Shown here: positions 22,301 to 32,562 of the stretch, one piece after another
Layout of the letters: each line of letters begins with the position of its first letter
Numbering within the stretch: position 1 is the first letter of the stretch
Source: Apirhabdus apintestini
Lineage (GTDB): Bacteria; Pseudomonadota; Gammaproteobacteria; Enterobacterales; Enterobacteriaceae
Direction of reading: 5' to 3'
Assembly: GCA_033977085.1 (NCBI GenBank)
Contig: CP138908.1
Span: 1 to 64,000, forward strand
Length of the DNA stretch: 64,000 nt
The notes under the pieces: generated by a model
What the model saw: the letters and a program-made list of their open reading frames with translations, nothing else
The model's database searches: none
Told to the model about the DNA's origin: nothing
Program-made: the position numbers and the translations under genes

Positions 22301-23289
22301 CAGCGTGGCTCCTTATCATCAACCAAGAGCACGCATTGCGCTGACTGCGTAGCCGCATAGAGCGGGGTCGAAGCGGTGCCGTAGAGAATAAAAATGTCGT
22401 TGATGGCTTTTTGGAATGTTCCTGTGAACACCAATGGCGCATCAATGCGGTAATTGACGCTGGTATTCCATGCGAGTTTCCAACTGCCTCCGACTGCGCA
22501 TTTCTCACGTATCGTCCAATCCAGCAGGGTATCTTTGAGGGTGGCACCGGTATTCGCCTGCCAGATAAGGGGCTTGATAACGGGAGGTTTCACCACGGCG
22601 TGGCCATTTGTTAATGCGACGGCTGATGTTTTTGCGCGACTTCCCGTGAAGGGATTTTTTCCCGTAGGTTTGTCTGTTGCTGATTTAACTACAGCTGTCT
22701 TTGAGGTGTTCACGGTCGTTTGGGCTGCATCAAAAATTGATACTTTTTGTTCAGGCCAGTTTATCTCGGCGCGGAGTTTTTCTTGTGCCAAAACGCGATT
22801 GAGAACATAAGGCCATTGGTCATTGCCGGACCATGCCAGCGGCCGCCTTACCTCGGGTTTGAGCCCAATATCATAGTGGATGGTCCAATCGCTCGGTACA
22901 ATGTTAACGAGGGCTTGCCGGAGCGTTGGCGCTTTACCAGCTGCCGCCAATGCGGGGATAGTCGGCGTCTTTCCGAGATACGTTAATGTCGGTATGCGTG
23001 CTGATGTTGTTACTGGAGTACGCGAAGGCGCATTGTTCGTCTTGGGTTGTGATAATCCGTGGGCGTTTTGAGTCAGGAGCGAAGACGTTGTGCGAGAGAT
23101 TCGGGGAGGTGCAGGCAAAACAGGCGTCAGGGCCGCAATCAGTTGTTGTTGTACGAAGCTGACTTTCTGTGTATTGACCGCCATCATCGAGTCGACAACA
23201 TCATTGGCTGGTACATCAGGTACATGGCTTCCCTGAAGCTGCGCAGCCACTGAGCAACAGCCCAAAGGCGGTGACAGTGTGTTGTTTCA
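22300..23289 (-). CDS. pilL: PilL-like lipoprotein (TcpQ-type), frameshifted
   Basis: From ATG 23289 the first residues are MKQHTVTAFGLLLSGC, a good lipoprotein signal. A frame change just after the lipobox (near 23237) joins the main reading frame, AQLQGSHVPDVPAND..., to 22300. The C-terminal domain (PLIWQANTGATLKDTLLDW ... FQKAINDIFILYGTA) is of the TcpQ/PilL type that helps the secretin reach the outer membrane. About 329 aa, near R64 PilL. Confidence 0.75.
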
Positions 23290-23339
23290 TGGGGGCTCCA
23301 TGGTGCGAGATTTTTTGTTAAGTGGCTTTCGGATGAGAA

Positions 23340-23464
23340 CTAGGAGAGTACATAAATACATGTGGCCAAAACGACGAGTAAGATAACGGCCGGTAGGGCT
23401 TGGTAAAAAGGGTTAGAACGAAGGAGGCGCGGTAAATGTTGGTGGATAAATATAAATATCAAAC
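23340..23464 (-). CDS. possible small membrane peptide between the lipoprotein gene and pilL
   Basis: A TTG-initiated frame of about 40 codons ends in LPAVILLVVLATCIYVLS, a single hydrophobic helix, and stops 50 bases before pilL. It overlaps the end of the lipoprotein gene. There is no strong ribosome site; support is only the operon context and the helix. Confidence 0.25.
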
Positions 23465-23914
23465 CACTCAGCACCAAAACCCGCTTGCACATGTGTTCCC
23501 TTTATAGGTAAAGCCAGCTTATGCGCAAACGTGCTGTTGATACTGCCACGCTGTATATTCCCTGTGAGAGTGACAACCGAAAATTTTGAACGGCTGGACG
23601 ATACAATGTTGAAAAGTAATGAGAGCTGGTTGTCGTCTTTATCCTTTACTTCGAAAGGCACGGCTGTCACCTGATCGACGGGGTATGCACCGCTTCCTGA
23701 AACCCATAATTCTTTGTGAGACACATCCGAAGCTCGACGGGACCTCTCTCCACACTTCCCATGAAAATTGACATATCCCTGTTTTTACATCACAGGTTCG
23801 TGGTGTGGGTAATACCTGCTCATTAGGCTGTGATGTTGTGCACGATGCCAGTGCAAGTGCAGAAAGAAGGAGGAGAACGTGTTGACAACGACGGGGGCGC
23901 AATAAGTGTGTCAT
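23413..23914 (-). CDS. lipoprotein in pil operon, frameshifted
   Basis: ATG 23914 opens a lipoprotein signal with lipobox ALASC (MTHLLRPRRCQHVLLLLSAL). The N-terminal part reads CDVKTGICQFSW; after a frame change near 23760 it continues ASDVSHKELWVSGSGAYPV to FTAPPSF at 23413. About 167 aa. Not recognised by family. It stands where R64 has pilJ/pilK, so an accessory pilus role is likely but unproven. Confidence 0.5.
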
Positions 23915-24104
23915 GGGTTTTTCTCTGATTGAGCTGCGAAATGGCTTTATTGAGTTCGTCAGGTTCAAGTGTTGGCAGTAACTCGATCAGAGCGCAAAGC
24001 ACATGACGCGCACTCACCGGGATATTGCAGGCGTTTGTTGAACGAATAGCCTGAAACTCTAACGTTTGGGCATAGTGTTTTTTGAGTGAAAAACAACGCT
24101 GCAT
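23912..24104 (-). CDS. small hypothetical protein at the start of the pil genes
   Basis: ATG 24104 follows AAGGAACC at proper distance. The readable sequence MQRCFSLKKHYAQTLEFQAI ... LEPDELNKAISQLNQRK is helical and soluble. The open frame runs past the next gene start. One more A in the run near 23925 would give a stop overlapping ATG 23914, which is the likely true end (about 64 aa). Unknown function. Confidence 0.45.
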
Positions 24105-24281
24105 ATGAGGTTCCTTATTATTGTGAGATTAATTCGAGAATGGACTGGCAATCCACACAACGTTGGACGCCGACAAGCGTTTTTCGACGCGAGCTCAGGG
24201 ATGGGGTCGTGACTGTCAACAACGGGTAAAAAGTGATCCACTTACCGTCACCACCAACGGTCTAATATTGATCCACCTTGC

Positions 24282-25064
24282 TTACTCAGGATTAGCTTCC
24301 GCTATAACCCCGGCCTTTCGTTTCTGCTTCAGTCGATAGCTCTCTCCTTTTATCTGGACTACGTGTGAGTGATGTAAGATCCGGTCCAGCATTGCCGATG
24401 TCAGGGCTGCATCACCCGCGAACGTCTGGTCCCACTGCCCGAACGGCAGGTTAGAGGTCAGGATCATCGCGCTCTTTTCGTAACGTTTGGCAATGACCTG
24501 GAAGAACAGCTTTGCCTCTTCCTGGCTGAACGGCAGATAGCCTATTTCGTCGATGATGAGCAGTTTGGGGGCCATGACACCGCGATTGAGTGTCGTTTTG
24601 TAACGCCCCTGACGCTGGGAAGTCGACGAGCTGTAACAGCAGGTCCGCTGCTGTTGTGAAGCGAACCTTGATGCCCGCCCGTACTGCCTCGTAGCCCATG
24701 GCTATCGCCAGATGTGTTTTCCCCACGCCCGAGGGGCCCAGCAACACGATGTTTTCGTTACGTTCGATGAAGCTCAGGGAACGCAGCGACTGGATTTGCT
24801 TCTGAGGTGCGCCGGTGGCGAAGGTGAAGTCGTATTCCTCGAACGTCTTCACCGCCGGGAAGGCTGCCATCCGCGTGTACATCGCCTGTTTACGCTGATG
24901 CCGGGCCAGTTTCTCCTCATGTAGCAGGTGCTCCGGGAAGTCCATATAGCTCCATTCCTGATCCACTGCCTGTTGCGACAGTGCCGGCGCCGCGCCGATA
25001 AGGCTGTCCAGCTGGGCTGTTCAGCAAGCACCATCAGCCGTTGATGTTGTAGTTCGACCATCAT
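24282..25064 (-). pseudogene. istB: IstB helper ATPase, IS copy 2, frameshifted twice
   Basis: It has the extra G near 24625 shared with copy 1 and also lacks one A near 25014 (CAGCTGGGCTG), shared with copy 5, which breaks the first 25 codons. Walker A and B motifs are readable in separate frames. Confidence 0.9.
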
Positions 25065-25129
25065 GCAGGCTCCTCTGCAGAACGTGTCATAGATGGACAG
25101 CGGATGATGCAACGGCTGCCTGTCGAAGG

Positions 25130-26083
<954 letters not shown>

Positions 26084-26340
26084 AAGCTCCCCTGTATTCA
26101 GAGGAGCAGATTAACCCTGGATCAGTTTTCAACCGCTGGGGTGGATCAGTTTTGCACCGTTGGTAACAGTGACAGTCACAACAATGCGTGGCTGATGGTC
26201 GATGTAATGAATAACTGCGGGTAAATTGAAACTGATTTAAAAATTCCATCTCTTCGTCGGCGCGATCACAAATATCAGACATAGCGTTCTCCATCGTTAA
26301 CAGCTGGGAAATGTGAAGGTGGGATGGTGTTGCTGAAAAA

Positions 26341-26466
26341 TCAGTGGTATTGCGGTGTCCAAAGCTTATCGGGTTTTGCTCCCCACACACTTTCAGATAA
26401 CGACGACATGCCGATGTACAGTGTGCGTAATACCGTGCGGCCTAACGCCATTTCATTGCCTCGCAT
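26341..26466 (-). CDS. small ORF between the traC-like gene and the zinc-finger gene
   Basis: 41 codons from ATG 26466 to TGA at 26341. The same frame is open upstream to the stop of the preceding gene (giving EDHHFEEVFHQFGFAVMRGN), so the true gene may be about 60 codons with its start lost to a frame change. C-terminus ESVWGAKPDKLWTPQYH. Unknown; kept because it fills the operon gap without other explanation. Confidence 0.35.
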   Translation of the reverse strand: MRGNEMALGRTVLRTLYIGMSSLSESVWGAKPDKLWTPQYH

Positions 26467-26515
26467 AACCGCAAACCCGAACTGATGAAAAACCTCCTCA
26501 AAATGATGATCTTCC

Positions 26516-26999
26516 TTATTGAGTACGAGACTGGAACGTCAGCGGCGCGTTCATCTGCCCCGTGGCCTGAAACGACTCTTCTGTACGCGTTAGCTGCAAG
26601 TAGTGGTTGTATCGCGTTTTTGCCCTGTTCATGACTTCGAGGGTGATTTCTTCTGGAAAACGGCACACGCAGCTGCGCCAGTGATTGCTATGCAGCGCAT
26701 TTTTGGCATCACGTAAGCGAATAAAATCACATTGGTCACTCAGCACAGACTGCTCCCAAAGCGCGCTTAAGACACCTTCGATGGGCATGTGTTTGTCTTT
26801 GGCCAGAAGCTCTCGTAGAGAACTGAACTCTCTGGCTAATCCAGAAAAAGTCGTCACTCTACGTGCTTGAGTGAGCCACTGAGCCAGAAATTTTCGTTGT
26901 GAAGATTCAGATTGAAAGGGTGTGTCATCATGGGCGCAACGCAGAGCAACCAGCATGCACCACAATAGATGTGATACCGGGTTTTCGAGTTGAGACATA
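26516..26999 (-). CDS. hypothetical protein in traC position
   Basis: 160 aa from ATG 26999 (a TTG at 27010 is also possible). Soluble, helical, no motif I recognise; includes LLWCMLVALRCAHDD near the start and WRSCVCRFPEEITLEVMNRA near the end. It follows the NusG-like traB gene, where R64 has traC, a transfer-gene regulator. That is a positional argument only. Intact. Confidence 0.5.
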
Positions 27000-27142
27000 G
27001 GCGATACCAAAGGTGAGTAGAAAACTATTTTGGACTGATGCCTGTTTTCCCTGCTGTCTTGAGGTTAACGAGGGTTGAGACAGTTCACGGCAAAAGAACG
27101 GGGATGTTCATCGAAAGGTGCCGGTCAGGCATCAGGCCAAAA

Positions 27143-27171
27143 TAGTCAAAAAAATGCCCCAAAATTTGGGG
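27143..27171 (-). terminator. intrinsic terminator just after traB
   Basis: On the minus strand CCCCAAATTTTGGGG is followed by CAT and seven T's. It stands 30-60 bases past the traB stop and before the rest of the transfer operon, so reaching the pil/tra genes requires read-through. Because traB encodes a NusG-like factor, controlled antitermination is an attractive possibility. Confidence 0.65.
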
Positions 27172-27202
27172 CCATTGGGGCAAAAGGAACTTGCTACATG
27201 GT

Positions 27203-27739
27203 TCAAAGTTTCTCTGGTGTTGGAAAGTGAGAGAAAGCGGTGTTGGCGGTGTTAAACGCCAATTCGTACAACATACTGATCCGTGATATAGGCTGTGACG
27301 TTTTATCCAAAGCCAGCAAATAATCATATTGCTTTTGTGTTAACCAAAGACGTGAAGCGGCTTCTAACTCAGGTTGTGCCGCAATATTAAGCGCGACGTC
27401 TGGATAGGTTTTCATTAATGCTTCAACAATCATTGGTCTAACAGGACTGATGGTCCCACCAACATGAACAAAGTCGCAGAAAGCGGTATGGCAACGAATG
27501 TTCGCGATGCTGTGTACATCAAAGTTGGCTTTCAAGAAAAAGTAACCGGGAAAAACCGGAGTCACTCGCTTGCGATAGCTGTACATCTTATCGCTGCGTT
27601 TGATATGCGTGACCGTTAACGGTGTCCAAGGCACCATGTGCTGACTAGACAACCAGTCAAACAAATACTCCCTATTACGTCCCCCTGTGATGTATTGCGC
27701 TAAAAACCACTGATAGTGCTGCACTTGTTCAATATTCAT
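27203..27739 (-). CDS. traB: TraB-like NusG/RfaH-family antiterminator
   Basis: 178 aa from ATG 27739 (GGAG upstream). N-terminal NGN domain: QWFLAQYITG at residues 9-18, RVTPVFPGYFFLK, and a loop with CHTAFCDFVHVGG. This is the fold of NusG paralogues such as RfaH and R64 TraB, which help RNA polymerase transcribe long horizontally acquired operons. It is the first gene of the leftward transfer region and is intact. An intrinsic terminator follows directly. Confidence 0.8.
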   Translation of the reverse strand: MNIEQVQHYQWFLAQYITGGRNREYLFDWLSSQHMVPWTPLTVTHIKRSDKMYSYRKRVTPVFPGYFFLKANFDVHSIANIRCHTAFCDFVHVGGTISPVRPMIVEALMKTYPDVALNIAAQPELEAASRLWLTQKQYDYLLALDKTSQPISRISMLYELAFNTANTAFSHFPTPEKL

Positions 27740-28285
27740 GAAGGCTCCGCACGAACCGATCCCCGCAGGGACCATTCTGTATTCATGTGGGGACGAATAC
27801 ATTCAGTGATAACGCTGAAGCAGGCTTATGGACGCGCACCTAAGCACGTTGGCTGCAGTTCTGACAGCGTTATAGCTCAACCTATTCTTGTCTCTAAAAC
27901 ACCGAAAGAACACATGGCGGAATGTTCTATATGAATAGTGTTTTAAACTAGTTGTAATAGTAGATACGATCTAAACATCTATTAAAAGGTGAAATGTCGA
28001 TCTTATATTTTATTCAATGCCTGTTTTTGTAGCATAAAATACTAGTACAGATCCATTTATTAGATCCTTTGACCAGAAATAGAAGAAAAGACGATCTTTT
28101 AGATCGCTAGTTGCCATTTTGTCGGATAAGTCGACTATTCAAAAAAGAGTACAAAACGTGATATATGTCACATAACCCTCGGGGTTACTGATGCAACACA
28201 TTGTTGTGAATGGATATATTTTCAATAGTTATATTCACACATAGAAAGTATGGCTTTTAATGGAGAGGTTTTTAGCGCAGGATAG
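27740..28285. promoter_or_regulatory. divergent control region between the transfer operon and the replicon
   Basis: About 550 AT-rich bases without a convincing gene. Contains a CRP-like site (CGTGA, six bases, TCACA at 28157-28172), an inverted repeat TGTGAAT/ATTCACA at 28205-28211 and 28233-28239, and several AGATC-containing short repeats between 27960 and 28115 (for example GATCTTTTAGATC). These are candidate operators for traB (leftward) and for the rep region (rightward). No promoter could be assigned with certainty. Confidence 0.4.
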
Positions 28286-28441
28286 ATGGGCGTTGACGTC
28301 ACCGTGACGGGTGAACCTAATGGGCCAAAAGAAGAATTAGTGATACCAAATCAGATCTTCACGATCCATTGGTTGCAAGACAACGAAAATACGGTAAGAT
28401 TTACGCACTCTGCGCTGAATTTTAGGCTAATTTGCCCTTAA
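28286..28441 (+). CDS. possible small ORF upstream of the rep leader
   Basis: 51 codons, ATG preceded by AGGA at five bases. The product, starting MGVDVTVTGEPNGPKEELVI, is soluble and not recognised. Several IncI/IncL-type replicons carry a small repressor gene upstream of repA, so such a role is possible but not shown. Confidence 0.3.
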   Translation: MGVDVTVTGEPNGPKEELVIPNQIFTIHWLQDNENTVRFTHSALNFRLICP

Positions 28442-28560
28442 ATTGCGCTGAAAATGGATTAAAACGGGGATCGGTCATCGACCGGACTTCGTGATGGGAT
28501 AGGGCATATCCTTAAATGCTCAGGGAAAAAGGCTCAAAACAGCGGGCCTTGAATGCAAAA

Positions 28561-28609
28561 ATCCCCGAAATCTGGTTCAACTTGGCGGAAGATACAGATA
28601 TCAGGGGAT
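28561..28609 (+). ncRNA. rep leader hairpin / antisense-RNA target
   Basis: A long hairpin: ATCCCC pairs with GGGGAT and ATCTG with CAGAT, leaving a loop that contains TTGGCGG (28582-28588). A UUGGCG loop is the kissing target of the antisense Inc RNA in IncI, IncB, IncL/M and IncFII-type replicons. The opposite strand would encode that antisense RNA. A complementary CCGCCA lies at 28675-28680, so an activating pseudoknot can form. Confidence 0.7.
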
Positions 28610-28646
28610 CACAAAGCAGGCGCTGGCCTGTAAGAGATTATAACGC

Positions 28647-28703
28647 ATGCAAATCAGAAAACAATACCCGAATACCGCCATAAGTGTCGGCGGGCGTGAA
28701 TAA
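28647..28703 (+). CDS. putative RepA leader peptide
   Basis: 18 codons, ATG 28647 to TAA 28701, spanning the CCGCCA pseudoknot arm and overlapping the repA start region. In IncI/IncL replicons translation and termination of such a peptide opens the pseudoknot and couples to repA. The ribosome site is weak; support is position and family precedent. Confidence 0.4.
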   Translation: MQIRKQYPNTAISVGGRE

Positions 28704-29615
28704 TGTAAGTCCATTCGAAAATCGCAAAGAAGATAGACGCCATCGGGGAGAACATTCCACGGTGTGCAAATGTCCTTCCCCGCTTTATGTGCGGCCTGCG
28801 CACTATAAACCTTTGAGCAAACAACACGGTCGCGCTCTGCGTAACCTGATGAGCCGGGATAAAACCACCGGTGAATGGGTTATACGTCGCCGTGTATCAG
28901 CTCGATCCCGTCTTTACCTATTTACGTCCTTTCTGCGACCGGAAGCGGGCGTTTCGTGAAGTCCGTCGACGTCTTCTAGATGCACTTTTTGTACTTTTGG
29001 TCAATAAAGCTGACTTGGCCACCGGTATAGTCACCATCAATATCACGCGCTTGGCCGAAGAACTGAGCCCACATGATGACGAAGGGAATGTGATTGCCGA
29101 GAAAGCGGTGACCACCTCCCGCGTCTCTCGTCTTATCGATGAGCCGGCCAAGTTCAACATCATCCTATCGCCGGAAACTGAGTGGGATTTTGTGAACGGT
29201 TGTCGTTTTCCCAAGCATGTCATCATTACCGATATTGGCTGGCAGCCGACGGGCGTTGACATGGATAAGCTGCGTGCCGAACGTGACGAGCGTCTGCGGG
29301 CTATCAACGATGGGGTGTTACAGCCTGGTGAGTTTCTAACGGTTAGGCAAGCGCGAAAGCGCTGGTATGAACGCTGCCGGCAACAAACTATTCTCAGCCG
29401 CCGTACACGTGCGATTGAGGGTAAACAGCGCCGTCGAGCTGGAAGAACTGCCGTTTGACGAACGTAAACGCCAAGTCGCAGAACAAATATTCCGCTCGAT
29501 GAAAGGGCAGACACAGCACCTGACACCACAGCAATTTGAGAAAATGGTCTGGACGAAGCTTTACCAACTGGAATTAGTTAACCTTCAGCCGCCGGGTTCG
29601 CCACCACCACATTAA
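28684..29615 (+). pseudogene. repA: RepA replication initiator (IncI/IncFII-type), two frameshifts
   Basis: From GTG 28684 the frame covers a basic N-terminus and KPLSKQHGRALRNLMSRDKT. Near 28891 it changes to the frame with VYQLDPVFTYLRPFCDRKRA, NITRLAEELSPHDDEGN and a winged-helix region VSRLIDEPAKFNIILSPE. Near 29432 it changes again to ELEELPFDERKRQVAEQIF and ends at 29615 (about 310 aa). The family (IncFII_repA-like) binds the origin just downstream in cis. If the breaks are real, the replicon is dead and another must maintain the plasmid. The breaks may be sequencing errors. Confidence 0.75.
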
Positions 29616-29756
29616 CCCTGCCTACTTTTCAATCATCCGCTTCCTGCGGAGGCTTCGCTACACCTGCCGTTTATTTCTGGTGAAAAAACAACACTCTCTG
29701 CCACTAAAAGGTGGCATCGGTGATCAAACCGTGTCGTCAAAGCCAGTCTTATCATT

Positions 29757-29896
29757 TTATCCACACTTATCTGCAAATAGTCAGAGAGGGTTACTTGCAA
29801 CCGCCCTAGAGAAACCTGCAATTTATTCAGGGTTTCACCCTTACGTATTCTCTTTAATAAATACGTTATTATTCGCTGGATAAAATTTGTGGATAA
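29757..29896 (+). other. probable oriV of the RepA replicon
   Basis: Two perfect DnaA boxes in opposite orientation: TTATCCACA at 29757-29765 and TGTGGATAA at 29888-29896, with an AT-rich stretch between, 140-280 bases after repA. This is where RepA-type plasmids of this group place their origin. Confidence 0.6.
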
Positions 29897-30633
29897 CGGG
29901 GATAAAGTAAAAACACAATAATGCCTTCGCTTGCTCCGGCCATGCCGTGCCGCTCAGAAGTTTATTAAGTACCTCCCACCGCAAGCGGCGGGCCCCATTA
30001 GAGACAACCTAAACGCATACAAAATTTTGGCTAGGTAGCTGGAAGATTTGAATCCATGCACGTAAGCGGCTCTACGACCCGCTAACGCGGAGATACACCC
30101 CGACTGCGGCAAAGCCTTGTCGTGGTCACTCCGACAGCATAATGACGCTTCTACATCGCTTTGAGCGGGTTTGGCTTAGCAGGGATGGGATGGGGATTGG
30201 GGATACCTATCAAAACAGAGCGGCTTCGCCGCGTTACCGGCGCCATTTAACGTTAGTGTCATATTCAACAACGGCTGGCGCCTCCATGCCGCAAAGCGGC
30301 ATTCAAAGACTGGCTGCGCACTGCTCGCCAGTCCCATGCTGTACATCACATAAACGAAAATATAGATTGGTAACTCTATGAAATATAATCAAAAGAAAAA
30401 TATTAATGGATGATTTGTATATCAAACATATTTCACTATCTGACATCCCATTTTTTATGAGTGAATATGAATAGTAAACAAGGAATTTTAAGCCGATGAG
30501 TTTATAGAGATGAAAGCAGAGCGGGCAAGGATTGAGGATAACGTTAAACAGCCAAGAAAAACGATTGATACTGATAGTCAAGAAGCAACAAGCAAGGCAG
30601 AACGATCAGTATCAAACGGTTTAAGCATGTGAT
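29897..30633. other. non-coding stretch after oriV
   Basis: No supportable gene. It contains short GC-rich palindromes (for example CGGCTTCGCCG near 30220 and GCCGCAAAGCGGC near 30290), then AT-rich DNA. The longest frame (92 codons, minus, 30303-30581) has no ribosome site or recognisable content. Confidence 0.4.
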
Positions 30634-30819
30634 TTACTTTCTCTTAACTGAGAGTAAGTTCCATGTATAACCTTGCTTAACCTTAGCGCTAAGAGATGAT
30701 TTAGATTTCCCTTCAGCAATCCTTATCGCTGTGCTCTCAGTTTCAGCCTCTACTGTTTCTGTAGTATGCATAGTGTTATTTTCTTTTCTTACATCAAATT
30801 TAACAGCCCATTTAGCCAT
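30634..30819 (-). CDS. small hypothetical protein
   Basis: 61 aa, ATG 30819 with AAGAGG seven bases upstream. Sequence begins MAKWAVKFDVRKENNTMHTT and contains TESTAIRIAEGKSKSS and a C-terminal YTWNLLSVKRK. It is a small, soluble, basic protein; the pattern resembles small accessory proteins of prophages and plasmids. Function unknown. Isolated by about 300 bases on each side. Confidence 0.55.
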   Translation of the reverse strand: MAKWAVKFDVRKENNTMHTTETVEAETESTAIRIAEGKSKSSLSAKVKQGYTWNLLSVKRK

Positions 30820-31073
30820 GATAAAACCTCTTATGGTTTTGATAAAAATTAAGTGATTTTAGTATGATTACTGCTATTTTTTAGTTTTTTCTATTAGTGT
30901 AGAGAATGAAATTCTATCTCTATTAGATACAAAAATTGGTCGTTACGCAAACTTTATGGCGATATCTATAGCAGAGAAGGGTTGTCGCTTCAGCGAAAAC
31001 AGATATATTGCGCCAAAATTGCTAATGACGATGTATAATTCAATAGTTTTCATGGCTTGCATACCTATGGAAA

Positions 31074-31111
31074 TAACTCCCCTTGATTAACGGGCGTTAT
31101 CGGGGGAGTTA
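31074..31111. repeat. inverted repeat upstream of the lipoprotein gene
   Basis: TAACTCCCC at 31074-31082 and GGGGAGTTA at 31103-31111, 9-bp perfect arms with a 20-base loop, 30 bases before the next ATG. No T-run follows, so it is more likely an operator or leader structure than a terminator. Confidence 0.4.
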
Positions 31112-31140
31112 CCCAAATCATTACGATAAAAGGGATTAAA

Positions 31141-31476
31141 ATGAAAAAAATATGGGTGGTAGGATATATTTTTATTTCTGCATGCCTGTTAGCTGCATGT
31201 GGAGATAAGGGAGATGCATTGGCTGGGACGTTCGTAGGCGTTAAGAAACAGAATGTATGGGTTCTAAGCTATGATAAAAGCCGTGATGAGTACAATCTGA
31301 AAAATTATTTCTACTCAGATAATAATTATGATTTTTCAATAGATACCAATCATCTTAAACGTCATGGTGATTGGATCGAGAATGAAGAAAACCCTTATTA
31401 CATAAAAGTGATTGATAAAAATACGTTGCAATATCTTGATATTCCGGACAACCTTTATAAAAGAATTGAAGAATAA
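31141..31476 (+). CDS. small lipoprotein
   Basis: 111 aa. N-terminal lipoprotein signal (MKKIWVVGYIFISACLLAAC, lipobox LLAAC), then GDKGDALAGTFVG and a compact domain with VLSYDKSRDEYNLKNY. AT-rich codon use, unlike the transfer genes. No family recognised. It faces a second lipoprotein gene across a shared terminator. Confidence 0.65.
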   Translation: MKKIWVVGYIFISACLLAACGDKGDALAGTFVGVKKQNVWVLSYDKSRDEYNLKNYFYSDNNYDFSIDTNHLKRHGDWIENEENPYYIKVIDKNTLQYLDIPDNLYKRIEE

Positions 31477-31501
31477 ATCTTGCCTAATGAACTTCGAAAC
31501 T

Positions 31502-31527
31502 AAAGCTGGCATAGATATGCCAGCTTT
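31502..31527. terminator. terminator between convergent lipoprotein genes
   Basis: Perfect 12-bp stem AAAGCTGGCATA/TATGCCAGCTTT with a 2-base spacer, flanked by A/T on both sides; can act in both directions. Confidence 0.7.
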
Positions 31528-31559
31528 AACAGTTGGGGTAAACCACCAACTGCTTTCCC

Positions 31560-32205
31560 TTATTGACTATATGGCATGCCTACATAATAACGGTCTGAAT
31601 AAAGTTTGTTATTAATCCAAAGTTTACCATCAAATTTATCTAATTTTGTTGAGTAAATACCACCAAATATAGCGGCTGTTTGTTTAGATTCGATATTGAA
31701 TTGACCTTTGGTACCATCCTGATATAAAACTGTAACACTAAACGGTGACATTGGCTTAGTGTACAGAACCATATCTTTACGTGAATTTTCAGAATCAACC
31801 ATGTGTGGTGTAGCATATAAAACACGTTCTATCTTTCCTGTGTAATCATAAACAAAACCTTTGATAGGTTTTATTATAATTCCTGCATTTTTCAAGTCTT
31901 GCCCAGAGCGCAATCCTACAAGAAGTTCATTACTGGTAAATCCCATAGTATGTATGGTTAAGTCAGGATAAATTTTAGCCAGAAAGAAATCAGACTGGTA
32001 ATTCGTTTACAGGAAGTTTTTCAATATTTTTTATTTTTTGGAGATCTATTTTATTTTCATTAATGTCTAGTAATTCCTGAGATTCCTTTAGCGCGGTGAT
32101 TACCATTTCTTTGGAGGGCGTAGGGTGCTTCAATCTAACATTTGCACAACCTACAATTGTGAAAATCAAGAATATAAGTATGAAATTTTTTGTATTGAAA
32201 AACAC
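31560..32205 (-). CDS. lipoprotein of unknown function, frameshifted
   Basis: ATG 32205 opens a lipoprotein signal with lipobox IVGCA (ILIFLIFTIVGC). The first 70 residues end at 31990; after a frame change near 31998 the protein continues DFFLAKIYPDLTIHTMGFTS and a beta-rich domain (FGGIYSTKLDKFDGKLW) to 31560. About 214 aa in total. AT-rich and not recognised. Confidence 0.55.
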
Positions 32206-32252
32206 TTTTGCCTCGACGGTGTATTCATAAGGTTTTCAATGATAATTAATCA

Positions 32253-32402
32253 CTATAAAATTAGATATGGAAAAATTGGCTCTTTACCTTCTGGCATTTC
32301 AACCGTTAAGCTCAATTTTCCCCCACCGCTTCTATATAACGCTTTAGCGTTGATAGCAACGTCGTTGCCGCGTTGCTCAATTTGAGTGGTTGCTGGCTGG
32401 TT
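32253..32402 (-). pseudogene. remnant of a HigA-type (XRE) antitoxin gene
   Basis: Three frames read in succession give the C-terminal half of an XRE antitoxin: SQPATTQIEQRGNDVA (32355-32402), then STLKRYIEAVG, then GGKLSLTVEMPEGKEP, ending at a TAG at 32253. These match the pattern of the helix-turn-helix end and tail of HigA-like antitoxins. No start and no toxin gene remain. It is a decay product, and the frame breaks are at TTGCTATCA and the G-run near 32330. Confidence 0.6.
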
Positions 32403-32491
32403 GTGGGAATATTTCCAATGAGTAGCATTACTGGCAGAGCCAAAATGCCTAAAACCACGTCTGTAGGTCGTTGTATTCAGTTAGAAATTAA

Positions 32492-32524
32492 AAACACCTT
32501 ATCAGTATAACTAATAAGGTGTTT
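32492..32524 (-). terminator. terminator of the amidohydrolase operon
   Basis: Perfect 11-bp stem AAACACCTTAT/ATAAGGTGTTT, followed on the minus strand by a further T-run. It lies 40 bases past the amidohydrolase stop. Confidence 0.8.
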
Positions 32525-32562
32525 ACACCACTGGTGATGGCTATAGCTTCATTTTTATATGT

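Noticed and set aside
28918..29529. 203-codon minus-strand frame opposite repA
   Set aside because: Arg/Ser-rich shadow of a GC-rich gene; repA motifs on the plus strand explain the sequence.
30303..30581. 92-codon minus-strand hydrophobic frame
   Set aside because: AT-rich, no ribosome site, no recognisable content; likely chance.
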